Origin: Papiliotrema nemorosa
Lineage: Eukaryota > Basidiomycota > Tremellomycetes > Tremellales > Rhynchogastremaceae
DNA: 64,000 bases
Assembly: GCA_032158125.1 (NCBI GenBank)
Contig: JASKOT010000005.1
Coordinates: 496,001-560,000 of the forward strand
Reading direction: 5' to 3'
Position 1 is the first letter of the stretch, and the number at the start of each line of letters is the position of its first letter. Positions 11,060 through 24,548 of the stretch are shown in pieces. The notes under the pieces are model-generated. The model ran no database searches, was not told where the DNA came from, and was given only the letters and a program-made list of their open reading frames with translations. A program made the translations under genes and the position numbers.

Positions 11060-12342
11060 CTAATCATCGTCCTCATCATCGTCGCCTCCCTCTTCCCTCC
11101 AGACCTTGTAGATCTTCCGCCTATCCGCCTCGTTCGCAAGAGGATCAGCCGCGGCTCTGAATAGACCAGCCAAAAGACCGTTCCTGAGTTCTGCTGGGGT
11201 TGCTCGAGCTTCTTGACCTTCGTCGCCGACACAACATCCCATGATTATGTGCGAGTAGACCGGATCGTCCGTTCTTGCCTTTTTGGCCGGTCGTTCGGCG
11301 TCTGACGCCAGGGCAAGAGCGTTGAGTAGTGGAGTGTAAAGTGATGAAAGTATACGGGTGTGAACGGTGGCTGTAGGTGTTCGAGCTAGTACCGTGGTAT
11401 GGGGGACAAGAATGTGGACGAGGGGACAGGCGGCCTGTCAAGTCAGCTACAATTCCAGTCAAGCAAGTATGATCCTCACCTGAGCATTGACGTCTGGTTG
11501 ACCGAGCACTTTGTCCAGTTCGTCCAGGTATATATCTGCCAGATGGGTTGACAGCGAGGAAGGCACACTTCGATCTTCCAATCTGCAACTTAGCACATAG
11601 TCACGCTTCACACAGAAGAATACTCACGTCAAGGGTCCCGTCTTGTCCATCAAGATACTGTTGACTCCCTCCACTGCCTCTTTGGACCATCCATGTCTGG
11701 CCAGCAACCTGAATGTCGCATTCACATAACGCCTCATCAACATGTAAAACTTGTCCATTCTGTAATCAGCGAGCGTACAGCGCCATTTCATTAGACCGAG
11801 ACCCACCGTAACCTGTCTACACCTGACCATTCACGTGTTATAGACTGCCAAAATCCCCTAAGGAATCCAAGAGCGGCCAATAACCTGTCTTCGGCCTGCG
11901 CTTCTGCCGTGGTCGAGGTGGACGGGTTGATCTGGAGCAGAAGCTCCGCCAAGTCGCTAGCCAATGCTTGCTGGATCAACGGTTTGTCTGACATCCAGAA
12001 GCCTGATACGTCAGCTTTTAGAACAACAGCCTACAAAGTAGCCCACAGTAGAAAAGTCCCTTCCATAGCTTGGCCATTTCGCTATCTGACAATGGGACGT
12101 ATCCCGTTGAGCTTTCCCCCGACTCCTCATCCACGTATGTGCCTCGCGAGAGAAACGCAACAAGGCCTTGAACCGCTCGATCTCTTACAGCTTTGTCTAC
12201 ATTGTCAGCTTCCCCTGCTTACGACGACAAGGTGGTCAGGCTCACCGGTATGAGCGAGTTGTTTTCCTAATGGCATGGCAGGCGTGACCTTTTCAGGCTG
12301 AGCTCGGCCCTTGCCCTTTCGAGTCGATGTTGCGGTGGGCAT
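11060..12342 (-). CDS. RRP1: Nop52/RRP1-type pre-rRNA processing protein
   Basis: Nucleolar protein needed for processing of 27S pre-rRNA into 25S and 5.8S rRNA in yeast. The spliced minus strand reads MPTATSTRKGKGRAQ, then MPLGKQLAHT, FWMSDKPLIQQALASDLAEL, FLRGFWQSITREWSGVDRLR, MDKFYMLMRRYVNATFRLLA and HGWSKEAVEGVNSILMDKTG, followed by further helical sequence. This order, with the DKP-x-Q and R-x-DK-[FY]-Y-x-L-x-R motifs, is typical of the Nop52 domain. The C-terminus is short, with KIYKVWREEG and an Asp run (11060-11090). The start at 12342 is the ATG just before the basic KGKGR segment. About five introns separate the exons. The protein is shorter than some relatives, which carry long basic tails. 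Confidence 0.85.
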
Positions 12343-13028
12343 GCTGGTTGATGAGATAGTTGGAACCGATGTCGATGACTGTTGTAGTCTCCTAGCCGTA
12401 TATGTCGGGGATGTCAAGGTGAGTTTGAAGAAAATCAATATGCGAATAGGCCGTTCAGACTTTTTGACTTTGACATTCGTTTGTATCACGTGACCTCATC
12501 TCGCCCTTGTTTCAGATTCCCAACAGTCTTTAATGACACTCCAAAGCACTCTCATCCTGTAAGCAGTCTGAACATCGTCTACAGAAGCAAGTATCCTGCT
12601 GAGAACGACTGAGAAAGCTCTGCTCGAGGGTAATGTCAGGTTGTCGGTGATCTCCACTTCGGAGGCATCCTAACATCCCCCGTTCTGATCATCCCTGACT
12701 GTACCTCGTGTCTGGGCGACTGACACAAACATCAGCCACCACACAGCTCCACTCGACACGATGATGAAAGCGAATCACCAACTTACTCCCCACTCTACAG
12801 TAGCCTGATGATGAAACCGGTTTTGGCTCAAGCTCAAGCTCTTTGAGGGGAGGAAGGACAATTAGGGCGTTACTTCTGACCCTAGGTTTCCGACCAGGGA
12901 ATACACACGATGGCCGGAGTGACCAGTCGCCCCATCCCCGGGGTAGACCACTGATGCATCGCTGCACCTATAAGTACAGTCAAGAAGACGAACAATATAC
13001 CCCTCGTCTCAATTGACATCCCCTCAAG
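12343..13028. other. Divergent intergenic region between RRP1 and a P450 gene
   Basis: 686 bp holding both promoters. The only longer open frame (12689-12967, minus) resembles no protein I know and has no supporting start context. I see no distinct regulatory site. Confidence 0.4.
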
Positions 13029-15065
13029 ATGGATTTGAACAAGTGGGGCATCGCATACATTATCAAGCCTTTTGATGGCTTTGTTGCTTTCTCCATCTTC
13101 GCTATCTCATACGTGCTGTACTGGATTGTGGGATATATTCGTATTCGAAAGGTGAGTTCCTTACAATGCCTGAAAGCCGACAGTCGGGAAGTGAGAGGTC
13201 TACCCGCTATTCACTCGTGGATCGAGTTTTTCGAGTCTGGAGCGAGGCAAAAGATCCCTCATATACCTTTCTTCTCGCCCGTGAAGGACTTTACCCTCGA
13301 ACAGCCATATCAGAGTGAGCCCTCGCCTGTGTCTTGGCGCGACTGCCTCCATTATAATCTCTTACTGACATGGTAGAGTATGACAACGCACGATCCGATT
13401 TGATCGCCTTAACCCAAGTGACCACTTCCCACGCGGTATACATCACCTCCAATCCCACCGCTGCTGCTCAGATATCCGCCAAGTCCAGCACTTTCCTCAA
13501 ACCAACTTCAATGTTCCGATATCAAGCTATCAACATATTTGGACTGCAGATTGTCTCGGCCCAGACGGGAGCTGAACATCGAAGACACAAAAATGTCGCT
13601 AAAGGGTGTTTCAATGAGGAGTATATGGAGATCGGATGGGAGACGATGGTCAAGGCCTTTGAGACTATGGTCAAGGAGGAAAAGCTGGAAGACGGAGGCA
13701 TGTGGAAGAATGTCAAGACCTGCATGATCAAGGTTAGTCCTGCCCTTGGTACCTATCGAACGCTTATATCTTTAGGCCACATTGCTGGTCATTGGAGAAG
13801 CAGGATTCAGTATCTCCATCCCGTGGAATATTCCCCACACCAACGGCCCGATCTGTATGTCCAGACTCAGCTCAGCGCTCACCCTAGTGCCGTTTGGAGA
13901 AGCGTTAGATGTCGTTGAGATGACGATGATCCCGCAATTGCTACTCCCACTTGTGAGCTGCCCAGTCCTTGACATTCGTGAGACAAGCTGACAAATAGTG
14001 GCTCATGGCCTTTTCGCCTTTTTCCTACCTTCGACGATGTGCCAAAGCGCAAAAGTCTTTAATCTACCACATCAAGAACATGCTCAAGTTCCGTCGAGCT
14101 CAATTGACAATCCAACGAAATGGTCTTCCTGCTGGGGAAAAACTTCAGCCGCCCAAAGATATTTTAGGAGCGCTGGTAGCTAGTCAGATGGAGGCTGAAG
14201 ACGAGGCGAAGTTGGGCAAAGGAGAGGGCAAGATTGCTGGTCTGACTGATAAGGAGATCATCGGGAATACTTGTGAGTTACAGTACCATCTGAGTCTCGT
14301 GTTGGCCAGTAGCTTACAGTATCAAAAGTCATCTTCATCGTGTATGCCTTGGCCGATGTATTTGTCAAGTGATGGCTGACCTGTAGCGCGGGTCACGAAA
14401 CCAGTGGACACACCCTCACCTGGGTCTTGGGGTACATTGCGCTCTTCCCAAAGGTGCAAGAGGAGATCTACAAAGAGCTCGTTGAGACATGCGGCGACTC
14501 CCTTCCTTGTGAGCTACACCAAAAGACCTTGGGGATAAGCTCACCATCAGCTTATCGAGACGTTTCCAAACTCTCTTATACCCTCGCTACGATCTACGAA
14601 AGTCTACGACTCCGAGATCTAGTCATGACCATCCCGAAACTCGCAGCGGAGGACACCATTTTACCCTATACCACCTGGGATTCCACCGGTCAAGTCACAC
14701 ACCACACATTCCCTATCAAGAAAGGTTCTCATGTGATTATCGACTCTCCGGCATGTCAACGTAACCCCCATTACTGGATCAATCCGAATGAGTTTGACCC
14801 TACTCGACATTTGGGTGAGAATGGGGCGCGGAGAGGTAAAGGGTACACGGGGTTCAGTATGGGTGTGAGACAGTGTATCGGCAAGAGGTTTGCGGAGGTT
14901 GAAATGTTGGCAATTGTCTCGCATGTTGTCAAGACTTACATACTCTCTCCTGTCGCATTGGAAGGAGAGACGTTCGAGGACACTAGGAAGCGATATGAGA
15001 AGGGAAACGAAGAATTGAGCTTCACTCCTGACAACTGGGACATCAAGCTGGAGCGACGAATGTAA
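13029..15065 (+). CDS. Cytochrome P450 monooxygenase, membrane anchored
   Basis: Haem-thiolate oxygenase of unknown substrate. The N-terminus has one hydrophobic anchor (about residues 16-38, FVAFSIFAISYVLYWIVGYI) followed by basic residues, as expected for an ER-anchored P450. The I-helix oxygen-binding motif AGHETSGHT is joined across the exon boundary near 14386. The K-helix ExxR is ESLR (about 14597). The haem loop is FSMGVRQCIGKRFAE (about 14850-14900) with the Cys ligand present. All three signatures are intact, so the enzyme is probably active. About five introns. Neither CYP51 (ERG11) nor CYP61 (ERG5) fits, judging from the I-helix and haem-loop wording; I cannot assign a CYP family number. 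No biosynthetic gene cluster surrounds it. Confidence 0.85.
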
Positions 15066-15284
15066 GAGGGAGAGAGGCCTGGTGATCCGCAGCGATAGTG
15101 CGACAGTGAAAGAAGACTGCGTATAGGTCGAGGCGTGCAGATGCGTCACGATGGCTATACGAGTGTGTGGAATCCATGCAACCGATGTCCAGAGAAGCAG
15201 CATTGTACTATCTTTTCCCTTGTCGTTACATGAAGATGCATTACACAAGACTTCTACCTTCTCATACCACTCTCCATCTTTCGT

Positions 15285-17275
<1,991 letters not shown>

Positions 17276-18109
17276 CTTGGATGTTTATTCTATGCGATCG
17301 TCTGCTAGTCCCAATGAGTATGCTGCTGCGGGTGCGGGAACGATGCTAGAGGTCAACAGGTATGAAGAAGTCGATGAGAGGAGTAGAGGGTCGAATGCAA
17401 GGAGGGCTGACGATTTCAACATCACTTACGCGTTGTGGAGCACCACCCCCTTCCTCACTCCAAATTTGATCCCGCGTCTCATAGTGCACGGACCGCCACT
17501 GCCTTTGGCCTCCCTGTCTGTCCTATGGCGATGCATACTCTGCGTCCAATGTATGCAAGACGAGCCCAGCTGAAGTCATGGGATGAGACCCACCATGTAC
17601 ATCTGGCGACCCGGATCCTTGCTTCATTGTCTTCGCCGAGGACTGAGGAGCAGCTCTTTTTGACCTTGTTGGCGCCACACGTTTGGAGAGCCGTCGAGCC
17701 CACAGATTGTGAGCGTAGTCAAATGTAACGAACCCTTGGGCAATACAGCCAGGAGTCTCATCTGCAAATGTAGATGAGTGCATCTCTAGACGCTTCTGTT
17801 AGAATGGAGGACAATTGTTGATCAATGGTGGCCGGTGCGCCAGAGCAGGGAAAGCCATCAGAGTACACGTCAACCAGATGGCTTCCGCCTTCCTTCCTGC
17901 ATTAGTCATGTCATTACTCACCTACATCCATCCGTCCCTCCCTCGTTGAGCTCCACCCATCTCACATTGCTACTCGTAAGGGTTTGCGAACACTACCCTC
18001 CTTCCCACTTTCTCCTCCCCCCTACTACTCGGGGTGGAGCTGGGAAGGTACACTGTATCAGTCCCAAGGCACCCTACCGGTCTTGTTCTTACTGTACTCT
18101 TGGATCATC
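17276..18109. other. Divergent intergenic region between RPT1 and Myb-like copy D
   Basis: 834 bp. Open frames here (for example 17241-17573 and 17835-18113, plus) have no recognisable sequence and lack the tryptophan motif that would mark a missing first unit of copy D. I found no convincing proteasome control element by eye. Confidence 0.4.
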
Positions 18110-19427
18110 ATGAGAGGAGTCAAGCGAGAACCTGTCGATGAACAGGATTTCGCCATTAAACCGAAAAAACCAAGAGATTCGGGAAAAGGTACGCCAAAAC
18201 AAATTAAAGAAGCCTTCCCCTGATCGGCCTGGCTGCATCGCATCACTGGAGCCAGGATATCAGAGTGGCTTATCTATAGATGCCAAACAGAAACGACAAG
18301 CATTATCAGTAGAGGTGCTAGACAAACTCTTCCAAAAGCACTATGACTCTCTCTCTTCTCGATCACAACTCTCCGTAACTACCAAGCAAGTCGCGGAATC
18401 TGCTTTCCAAGAGGTGAATACCTTCTTTGCCTGAATATGTATATACTCATTTTCAGGCTCCTATACTGAAATTCTCCACACTGACCACCTACATCCGGGA
18501 TTGGTCGAACTCCAGGGGCCGCTTTAGGGGTCGAAGAAAACCCGAGAGATGTCCGAATACCAGCAAGAACTCTAGGCAGCCCCTAAAGACGGAGGAACCT
18601 CGATCCCCTTCTCCTTCTCCTTCGCCTCCCCCAGCCCCGCCTTCCCAGCCCTCACTTTATGCAAGTGCTCTATCGCCTCATGTGGTTTCCAAAGAGAGCT
18701 ATAGCGCTGTGCGAGCTTCAAGTCTTCCCCAGCGTCCTGCTATTGCGGTACCGAATCAGCTCTCAAAGCAAAAATCCGCTCATGCCCTCCTCTCCCCGCC
18801 CACATCTTTCAAGGCTCAACCTCTTCCTCAGGGGACGGGTATTCAGGATATCCTCAATGCAGCCATGATGCAAGGAGATGCGAGTGACTTTCACCGTAGA
18901 ATGGGATCGAGCTGATCTGCAGTTACCCGGTGCGTCGACACAGATCGTTCAACATTCTTCCAGACCGCCCGTCTCCGGTCTCAACCGCATTGCACCATCG
19001 TCAACGGTCGACAGCTCGGCATCGCAACCCCCTATTAGAGGTTCTGGAAATCAGCCATTTATCCAGCGGGCTCCCCTGTCGTCCCTCTCGACCAATACCG
19101 CGTACACCGTCAATCAACCTTCACCTGATACGCACTCTTCAGCCGCCGACATACTCGCTTCTATTGGAAGGTATAAGCCTGGCCAATTCTCTCACGGACC
19201 TAATAGCATGTTTAATCACGTGTCCGCGGTGAGTCAGAAAACGTGTAGTGCTGACAGCTCAGGCGACGAAGCATGATGAGGAGTTGATCCGATGGATGAA
19301 GAAGCTCGTCGATGTCGACCGTCGAGTACAAATGTCGAGAAAGGGCCGATATGGCATCAGCAGCGTCGATCGCGAAGAAGTAGTAGAGCTAGTCGATTCT
19401 CTTGCGGAGTGGCTCTTGATAGAATAA
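18110..19427 (+). CDS. Myb/Rap1-like protein, dispersed copy D
   Basis: Start at 18110 (MRGVKREPVDEQDF), then KPKKPRD, which looks like a nuclear localisation signal; VKRE fits the SUMO consensus. An intron at 18189-18255 joins to AKQKRQALSVEVLDKLFQKH. First unit: TTKQVAESAFQE / APILKFSTLTTYIRDW, split by a phase-0 intron at 18414-18456. A long Pro/Ser linker follows (about 18560-19140; PSPSPSPPPAPPSQPS). Last unit: GPNSMFNHVSA / ATKHDEELIRWMKKLVDVD, split by a phase-0 intron at 19229-19262, then an extra C-terminal helix ending EWLLIE and TAA at 19425. The unit/linker/unit layout and the intron sites equal those of copies A-C about 8 kb upstream, although sequence identity is low. A further intron near 18884-18922 is needed to keep frame; its exact ends are unsettled. 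Function unknown. Confidence 0.5.
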
Positions 19428-19891
19428 TAGGGGAAAACAACGGAGGGGAATGCGATGGTTTAGTCCAAGGGAGCAGAGAGGGTCATGGATGTGCTTTTCT
19501 TGAGTTATAACTAGGGATGTGGGATCGGACCGCCTCCGCAATTGCAGCCGGGTGACCACCACGGCCACTGCGGCAAAGGAGCGAATCGATCTGCCATGAG
19601 CCCGATGCATTACTCGGGTCGATGTGCACCGAGCAAATGTCACGAGAGATCTGATCGATGCCGTCGGCGTTGTAAAATGGATTGTAATGGGCTGAAGCAG
19701 TTGTAATCGACTTTTGTAATGCTCCCCCCCCCCCCCTTTTTTTCGGTGCACCGCCCGGAGGAAATGTGATCGGCGCAGCGCGTGTTTCGAGAGACCAGTG
19801 CAACGCGTTTCAACGGAAGAGCGGTTCAACTTGATCTCTACTCTTAGCAATCAACACTCATACCACTGATACTCGCATTAAGGCAGGCGAC
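19428..19891. other. Intergenic region with a C/T homopolymer tract
   Basis: 464 bp between copy D and the LEA2-type gene. It contains a run of 13 C followed by 7 T (19724-19743), about 150 bp upstream of the next start codon. The minus-strand open frames here look spurious. Confidence 0.45.
19724..19743 (+). repeat. C13-T7 homopolymer tract
   Basis: Seen directly: thirteen C then seven T. Such tracts are prone to length error in sequencing and may act as a nucleosome-poor promoter element. Confidence 0.9.
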
Positions 19892-21038
19892 ATGGCGTAC
19901 AACAATCAGAACTACCATGGCGCATATAACGATCCGTACTCTGAGCAACCGTATGGAACGCACCAAAACTACCCTTCACCACAAGATCACAACCCCAACT
20001 CGTACATTCCAAATCAAAGCACCGAGAAAGTAATAGAGGAATACCCTACGAATACAGAACGTGCTCAGCCGGGAAGACAGGGTATTCGTCATGCTCAGAG
20101 TAAATCTTGGGCGGAGATAGGTCCTCCACCTAGGAGTACGGGTATTTTGAGAATGTGGAGGAAAGATGAAAGGGGGAGACAATGGACCAGGGTGAGTTTC
20201 GGGTTCTCGCGCCAGCGAGACGGAGCGGAGAGAGAGGTTAAGGCATACTGATGTACAGGGAGGAGGATTGAGGTCGTCTTGTCGGATGATATGTTGTTGC
20301 CTCACCATTACTCTGATCCTGGTGATCAGTATAATCCTCTCCATCCTCCTCGTGCGTACGACACAGCACTGCTCTGAGTCAAGCTCACGATCAGTTTGTG
20401 AGACCGCCTAGCGTGTCTTTATTGGATGTGGATCTGGGTAGCAACCCCGTCAGCCTGACTTCGACCGGATTGTCCCTCTCCTTCTCCGTGGGCATCAGGC
20501 AAGTCTACCCTCGACGTGCGGATCTGGAGTTGACGGTATAGCGTGAACAACCCAAATTGGTTCAGCGTAAACTTCCCAAAGATCGTAGCGACAGCTAGCT
20601 ATCCCGGGGTCTCGGGTAACCTGGGCGGAGGGACATTGCACAATGTCAACTTTGCAGGACACAAAGAGGTAGAATTCGACTTTCCCTTTGTCTTCAAGTG
20701 AGTCAACCAGCACCAAGCACCAAGCATCATGCACCACGGCACTCCGATGAGGATTTTGTGCTGATGTTCAGCTATACCCTCTCTGCGGACCCCAATCAAG
20801 TCATCATCAAAGATCTCATCAGTGTGTAGACCCCCTTCACCAGAATATGCTGGAATTCGCGTTGATGGCAGATAAATGCGGTACGACCAAGCAGGATATC
20901 ACGATCGATTACGATCTCGACATGACTCTCAAGATCTTGGGCGTCTCTGTCAATCCCAAGATTAGCAATAGTGCAAGTTTCACATGCCCCATCAGCTCTT
21001 CGGATCTGCAGAATATCCTGGGTGGTGGTGAGAGCTGA
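19892..21038 (+). CDS. LEA2-domain single-pass membrane protein
   Basis: Starts MAYNNQNYHGAYNDPYSEQP with a Tyr/Asn/Gln/Pro-rich cytosolic head of about 85 residues. Across an intron follows a basic stretch, a Cys cluster and one transmembrane helix (MICCCLTITLILVISIILSI, about 20286-20345). The outer part (FVRPPSVSLLDVDLG, SLSFSVGISVNNPNWFSVNF, ISNSASFTCPI) alternates hydrophobic residues as in the beta-rich LEA14/LEA2 fold, with the NPN-motif typical of that fold. It has four or five introns and ends GGGES at 21038. The topology suggests a membrane-anchored LEA2 protein, possibly vacuolar or plasma membrane. Role in stress or lipid handling is speculation. Confidence 0.6.
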
Positions 21039-21424
21039 ACGGGGAGACAATGGGCGAGGAGATTGGGTCAGTGGCATGCAACTGCAATATGCCTTGGACA
21101 GTTTGAGGCGGTGATAGCGCAGGATCTCACGAATGCATCGTTGTTGTTGTGCTTTACCATGTGTGTACTACAGAAGCTGTACGTACGGGGCATAGCATTT
21201 GCGCAGCGCAGCCAGTGGACATGGCCCGCTCCGAAGTGGGTCCGCAACGTTAAAGACAGGTCACATGCAAGGAAAAATGCTTAGACGACACGATGCGCAC
21301 ATGAGAGTGGTGATACATCCGAGTCTGAATTTGCAATACTGTTATATATCTCCCAGAAGATGGTTTCATGCTGTGTAATCGTCGTTCATGCAGAGAAGAA
21401 AACGTGATATATCCATCGAGTCGC
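21039..21424. other. Convergent 3' region
   Basis: 386 bp between the 3' ends of the LEA2-type gene and the mitochondrial EF-Tu gene. It should contain both polyadenylation regions. No coding sequence recognised. Confidence 0.45.
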
Positions 21425-23013
21425 TTAGTAGACCTCGTCGACGATACCGGTACCGATGGTCCTTCCACCTTCACGCAGGGTGAATCGACTTCCTCTCTCC
21501 AGGGCAATGTCATGCACCAACTCTCCCAACATCTCAACATTGTCTCCAGGCATGATCAACCTCTCGTGGGCTCCCTCCACACCCTCAGGCCAGTACAGTC
21601 GACATGTGACATCGGTGGTTCGGAGGAAGAGCTGAGGTCGGTAGTTGGCCATGAAAGGGGTCATTCGTCCTCCCTCATCCTTGGTCAAGACCTGACAATC
21701 AGCCATGACCCGAAACAGCTCGGGTCGTGAATACACTTACATAGATCTGGGCCTTGAACTTGGTGACGGATTTAATGGAACCAGGAACGACGAGAACCTG
21801 TCCTCGCTTGACCTGTTCTCGCTTGACACCTCGAAGCAAAGCACCCATGTTGTCTCCAGCCTCTCCTCGCTCGAGCTCTTTGTGGAACATTTCTGAGCGT
21901 CAACTGGGAACGGAACATGATGAGAGCATTTTGCTCACCAATACCAGTCAAGGTGGTCTTCATCTTGGCACCGAGACCGACAATCTCAACTTCGGCACCC
22001 TTGGTAATGACACCTCGCTCGACTTTACCAGTGGCGACGGTACCTCGACCTGGGATGGAGAAGACATCCTCGACGTACATCAGGAATGGTTTGTCCAGAT
22101 CACCTAATGGGGTCAGCAGAGTCTCGACTGCCCGAGAACGACATGAACTCACGCTGAGGAACATCCAACCACGAATCACAGGCAGCCATCAACTCTTCAA
22201 TCTTCTTGGCTCCTCGTTCCGGATCCCTTCCTTCCAAAGCAGCCAAAGCGGTTCCCATGACGATAGGTGTGTTGTCACCATCGAATCCGAAATGAGTCAA
22301 CAATTCTCTCATCTCCATATCCACCAACTCCAACATTTCCGGGTCATCGACCTGATCCACCTTGTTGATGAAGACGACCAACTTTTTCACTCCGACCTGT
22401 TTGGCCAACAACAAGTGTTCTCGAGTTTGAGGCATTTGTCCATCGGTAGCAGAGACGACAATGATACCACCGTCCAATTGAGCAGCACCCGTGATCATGT
22501 TTTTAATGTAATCGGCGTGCCCGGGACAATCGATATGTGCGTAATGTCGGTTTTCCGTCTCGTACTCGACATGAGCGGTAGAAATGGTGATACCTCGAGC
22601 CTTTTCTTCCGGAGCTTTATCAATCTGAGAGTAATCCATGAACTTTCCACCGTTCTTCTCGGCCAAGTGTTTGGTGATAGCTGCAGTGAGGGTTGTTTTA
22701 CCGTGATCGACATGACCGATGGTACCGATGTTAAAGTGAGGCTTGGCTCGGTTGAATCGGCCTCCAGCTTCGGCGGCATAAGATCGAGAAGCGTTGAGCA
22801 TGGAAGGAACGAGCATGGCGGATCGGGCAGATCGACATGGTCGAGCAGCAGTGTTCAACGATCGGATGATTGGGGTAGTCGAAGGTCCAGCGAGAGCTCG
22901 AGCGGGAGCTACGGATCAGCAACGAGCTCTTCTCGAGCGCAAATTGACCCACCTCGAGCTTCAGCCACACGGGCGACCGAACCGAATACGGATGGGACTC
23001 TAGATCGAATCAT
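21425..23013 (-). CDS. TUF1: Mitochondrial translation elongation factor Tu
   Basis: GTPase that brings aminoacyl-tRNA to the mitochondrial ribosome. Start [20 protein letters not shown] is a presequence; a 45-bp intron (about 22952-22908) and a second Arg/Ala/Ser-rich segment follow (ending [18 protein letters not shown]). G1 is GHVDHGKT, the switch I Thr is in [13 protein letters not shown]3 is DCPGHADY, G4 is NKVD. Domain 2 contains [18 protein letters not shown], and domain 3 ends [13 protein letters not shown] with TAA at 21425. Short introns separate the domains near 22155-22104, 21936-21896 and 21740-21690. All GTP-binding residues are present. It is divergent from the SAM carrier gene. 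Confidence 0.95.
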
Positions 23014-23248
23014 TTTAGGGTAGATGTATGCGATGTAGATGGTCGATAACAAAAGTCGAGTGGACCGGGTGCACGTCTCTGGAAATTGTAACGCCGATTC
23101 ATTCCGGTCAGAGTGGCGCGCGGGGGAGGAGAAGAGGGGACGAGCGGCGATCACCGAAATACAACACACACACCCGGCTATCAGGCACACGAGAGACGAG
23201 ATTTCGGGATCGATGGTAATCCAGTCGCTCTTCATCTTGTAGACCACC
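23014..23248. promoter_or_regulatory. Divergent promoter of TUF1 and the SAM carrier gene
   Basis: 235 bp separate the two start codons, so both promoters overlap or adjoin. Contains an ACAC run (about 23162-23173) and GC-rich patches but no TATA box I can name. Both products are mitochondrial; shared control is inference. Confidence 0.45.
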
Positions 23249-24379
23249 ATGGCGGATCAAGATGCGCTGCCTAGACAGCCACCTTCATCACAGAGGGCAC
23301 TTGTTGTAGGTCTCTGCGTAAGTCTGTGAGACGCTAATATCAGTCGGGAGCTATATCAGGCGTCGCGGTAGACTTTCTGTTGTTCCCCCTGGATACGGTC
23401 AAAACGAGGATACAGTCTAGTCAGGGGTTCATCAAATCGGGTGGATTCAGCGGTGTCTACAGAGGTGTAGGAAGCGTCGGACTGGGTAGCGCTCCCGGAG
23501 GTATGTTCCCTCTGTGGGCGGCATGCTCATCATAGCCGCGGCGTTTTTTGTGACGTATGAAACGTTGAAGCAGCAATTACCAAAAGTTGTCACCTCTATA
23601 TCACCTACATCAAGCTGGAACCATCTCATATCAGCTACAGGAGCGGAATTTGTCTGTTCATCCTGACTATCCGATATGACGGAGGTGCTGATAAAAGGTG
23701 TCATGCTTGATAAGGGTACCAACAGAAGTGGTCAAGTCTCGAACGCAGGCGGGGATCTATGGACAAGGCAAATCATCAATACATTCAGCCATAATGACGG
23801 CAAAATTAGACGGTATCAAAGGCTTCTATCGAGGCTTCGGTATCACCATAGCGAGAGAGGTATGTCGCCCTTACCGCTCGTGACGAGGCTTAGGCGGCAT
23901 GGCTGATACCGCTAGATCCCGTTTACATCGATACAGTTTCCCTTGTATGAGGGTCTCAAGGCGCAGATGTCAAAGAGGTTGTTGAATGGCAAGAGACCTT
24001 CACCGGCGCAAGCGGCAGTATGCGGAAGCGTAGCAGGAGGCGTCGCGGCAATCTTGACTACTCCTCTCGACGTAGTAAAAACTAGAGTAATGTTAGAGGC
24101 CAGGGTGAGTCATGGGTCACCACCAAATAAGGATTGGAGCTTACCTGTCAGACGGCAGCGGATGCAACAGGGGCGCCTAGGCAATCTCCATCCGTCCTGT
24201 CCTTCCCGCCTAGATTACTGGCTATAGCTAGGACAGAAGGCACCAAAGCCTTATTCGGAGGATGGGTACCGAGGACATTGGCCATTTCTTTCGGTGGAGC
24301 GGTCTTTTTGGGGATATACGACTTTGCGGTCAACTTCGGTAAACCTAGAGAGGCAAAGACGTCAGAGGCATTAGCATAA
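23249..24379 (+). CDS. PET8: Mitochondrial S-adenosylmethionine carrier
   Basis: SLC25-family inner-membrane carrier exchanging cytosolic S-adenosylmethionine for S-adenosylhomocysteine (yeast Pet8/Sam5, human SLC25A26). Three carrier motifs are visible: [20 protein letters not shown] (repeat 1), [14 protein letters not shown] (repeat 2), [15 protein letters not shown] (repeat 3). [20 protein letters not shown] is the SAM-carrier wording. Starts [12 protein letters not shown] at 23249 and ends TSEALA, TAA. About five introns, including one between the start region and repeat 1 and one just before [15 protein letters not shown]. Length is normal for a carrier. Substrate is inferred from repeat-1 similarity. 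Confidence 0.85.
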
Positions 24380-24548
24380 GCACTATTCATTGTACGCATT
24401 ACACCCGACAATCACTTGCAATCACAAATCACAGGCAGAACGTCACGAACAATCTCCACTTTCTCATCAAGCGGATGAGACGGCCGGCCCAGGCTGATAA
24501 TCCGACAATGCATTGAGTATTTACAAACAGCAGAAAGCACAAGTCTGA

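Noticed and set aside
21917..23023. 368-codon open frame on the plus strand
   Set aside because: It is antisense to the mitochondrial EF-Tu exons, which have full family motifs. The Ser/Arg-rich translation is a codon-bias shadow.
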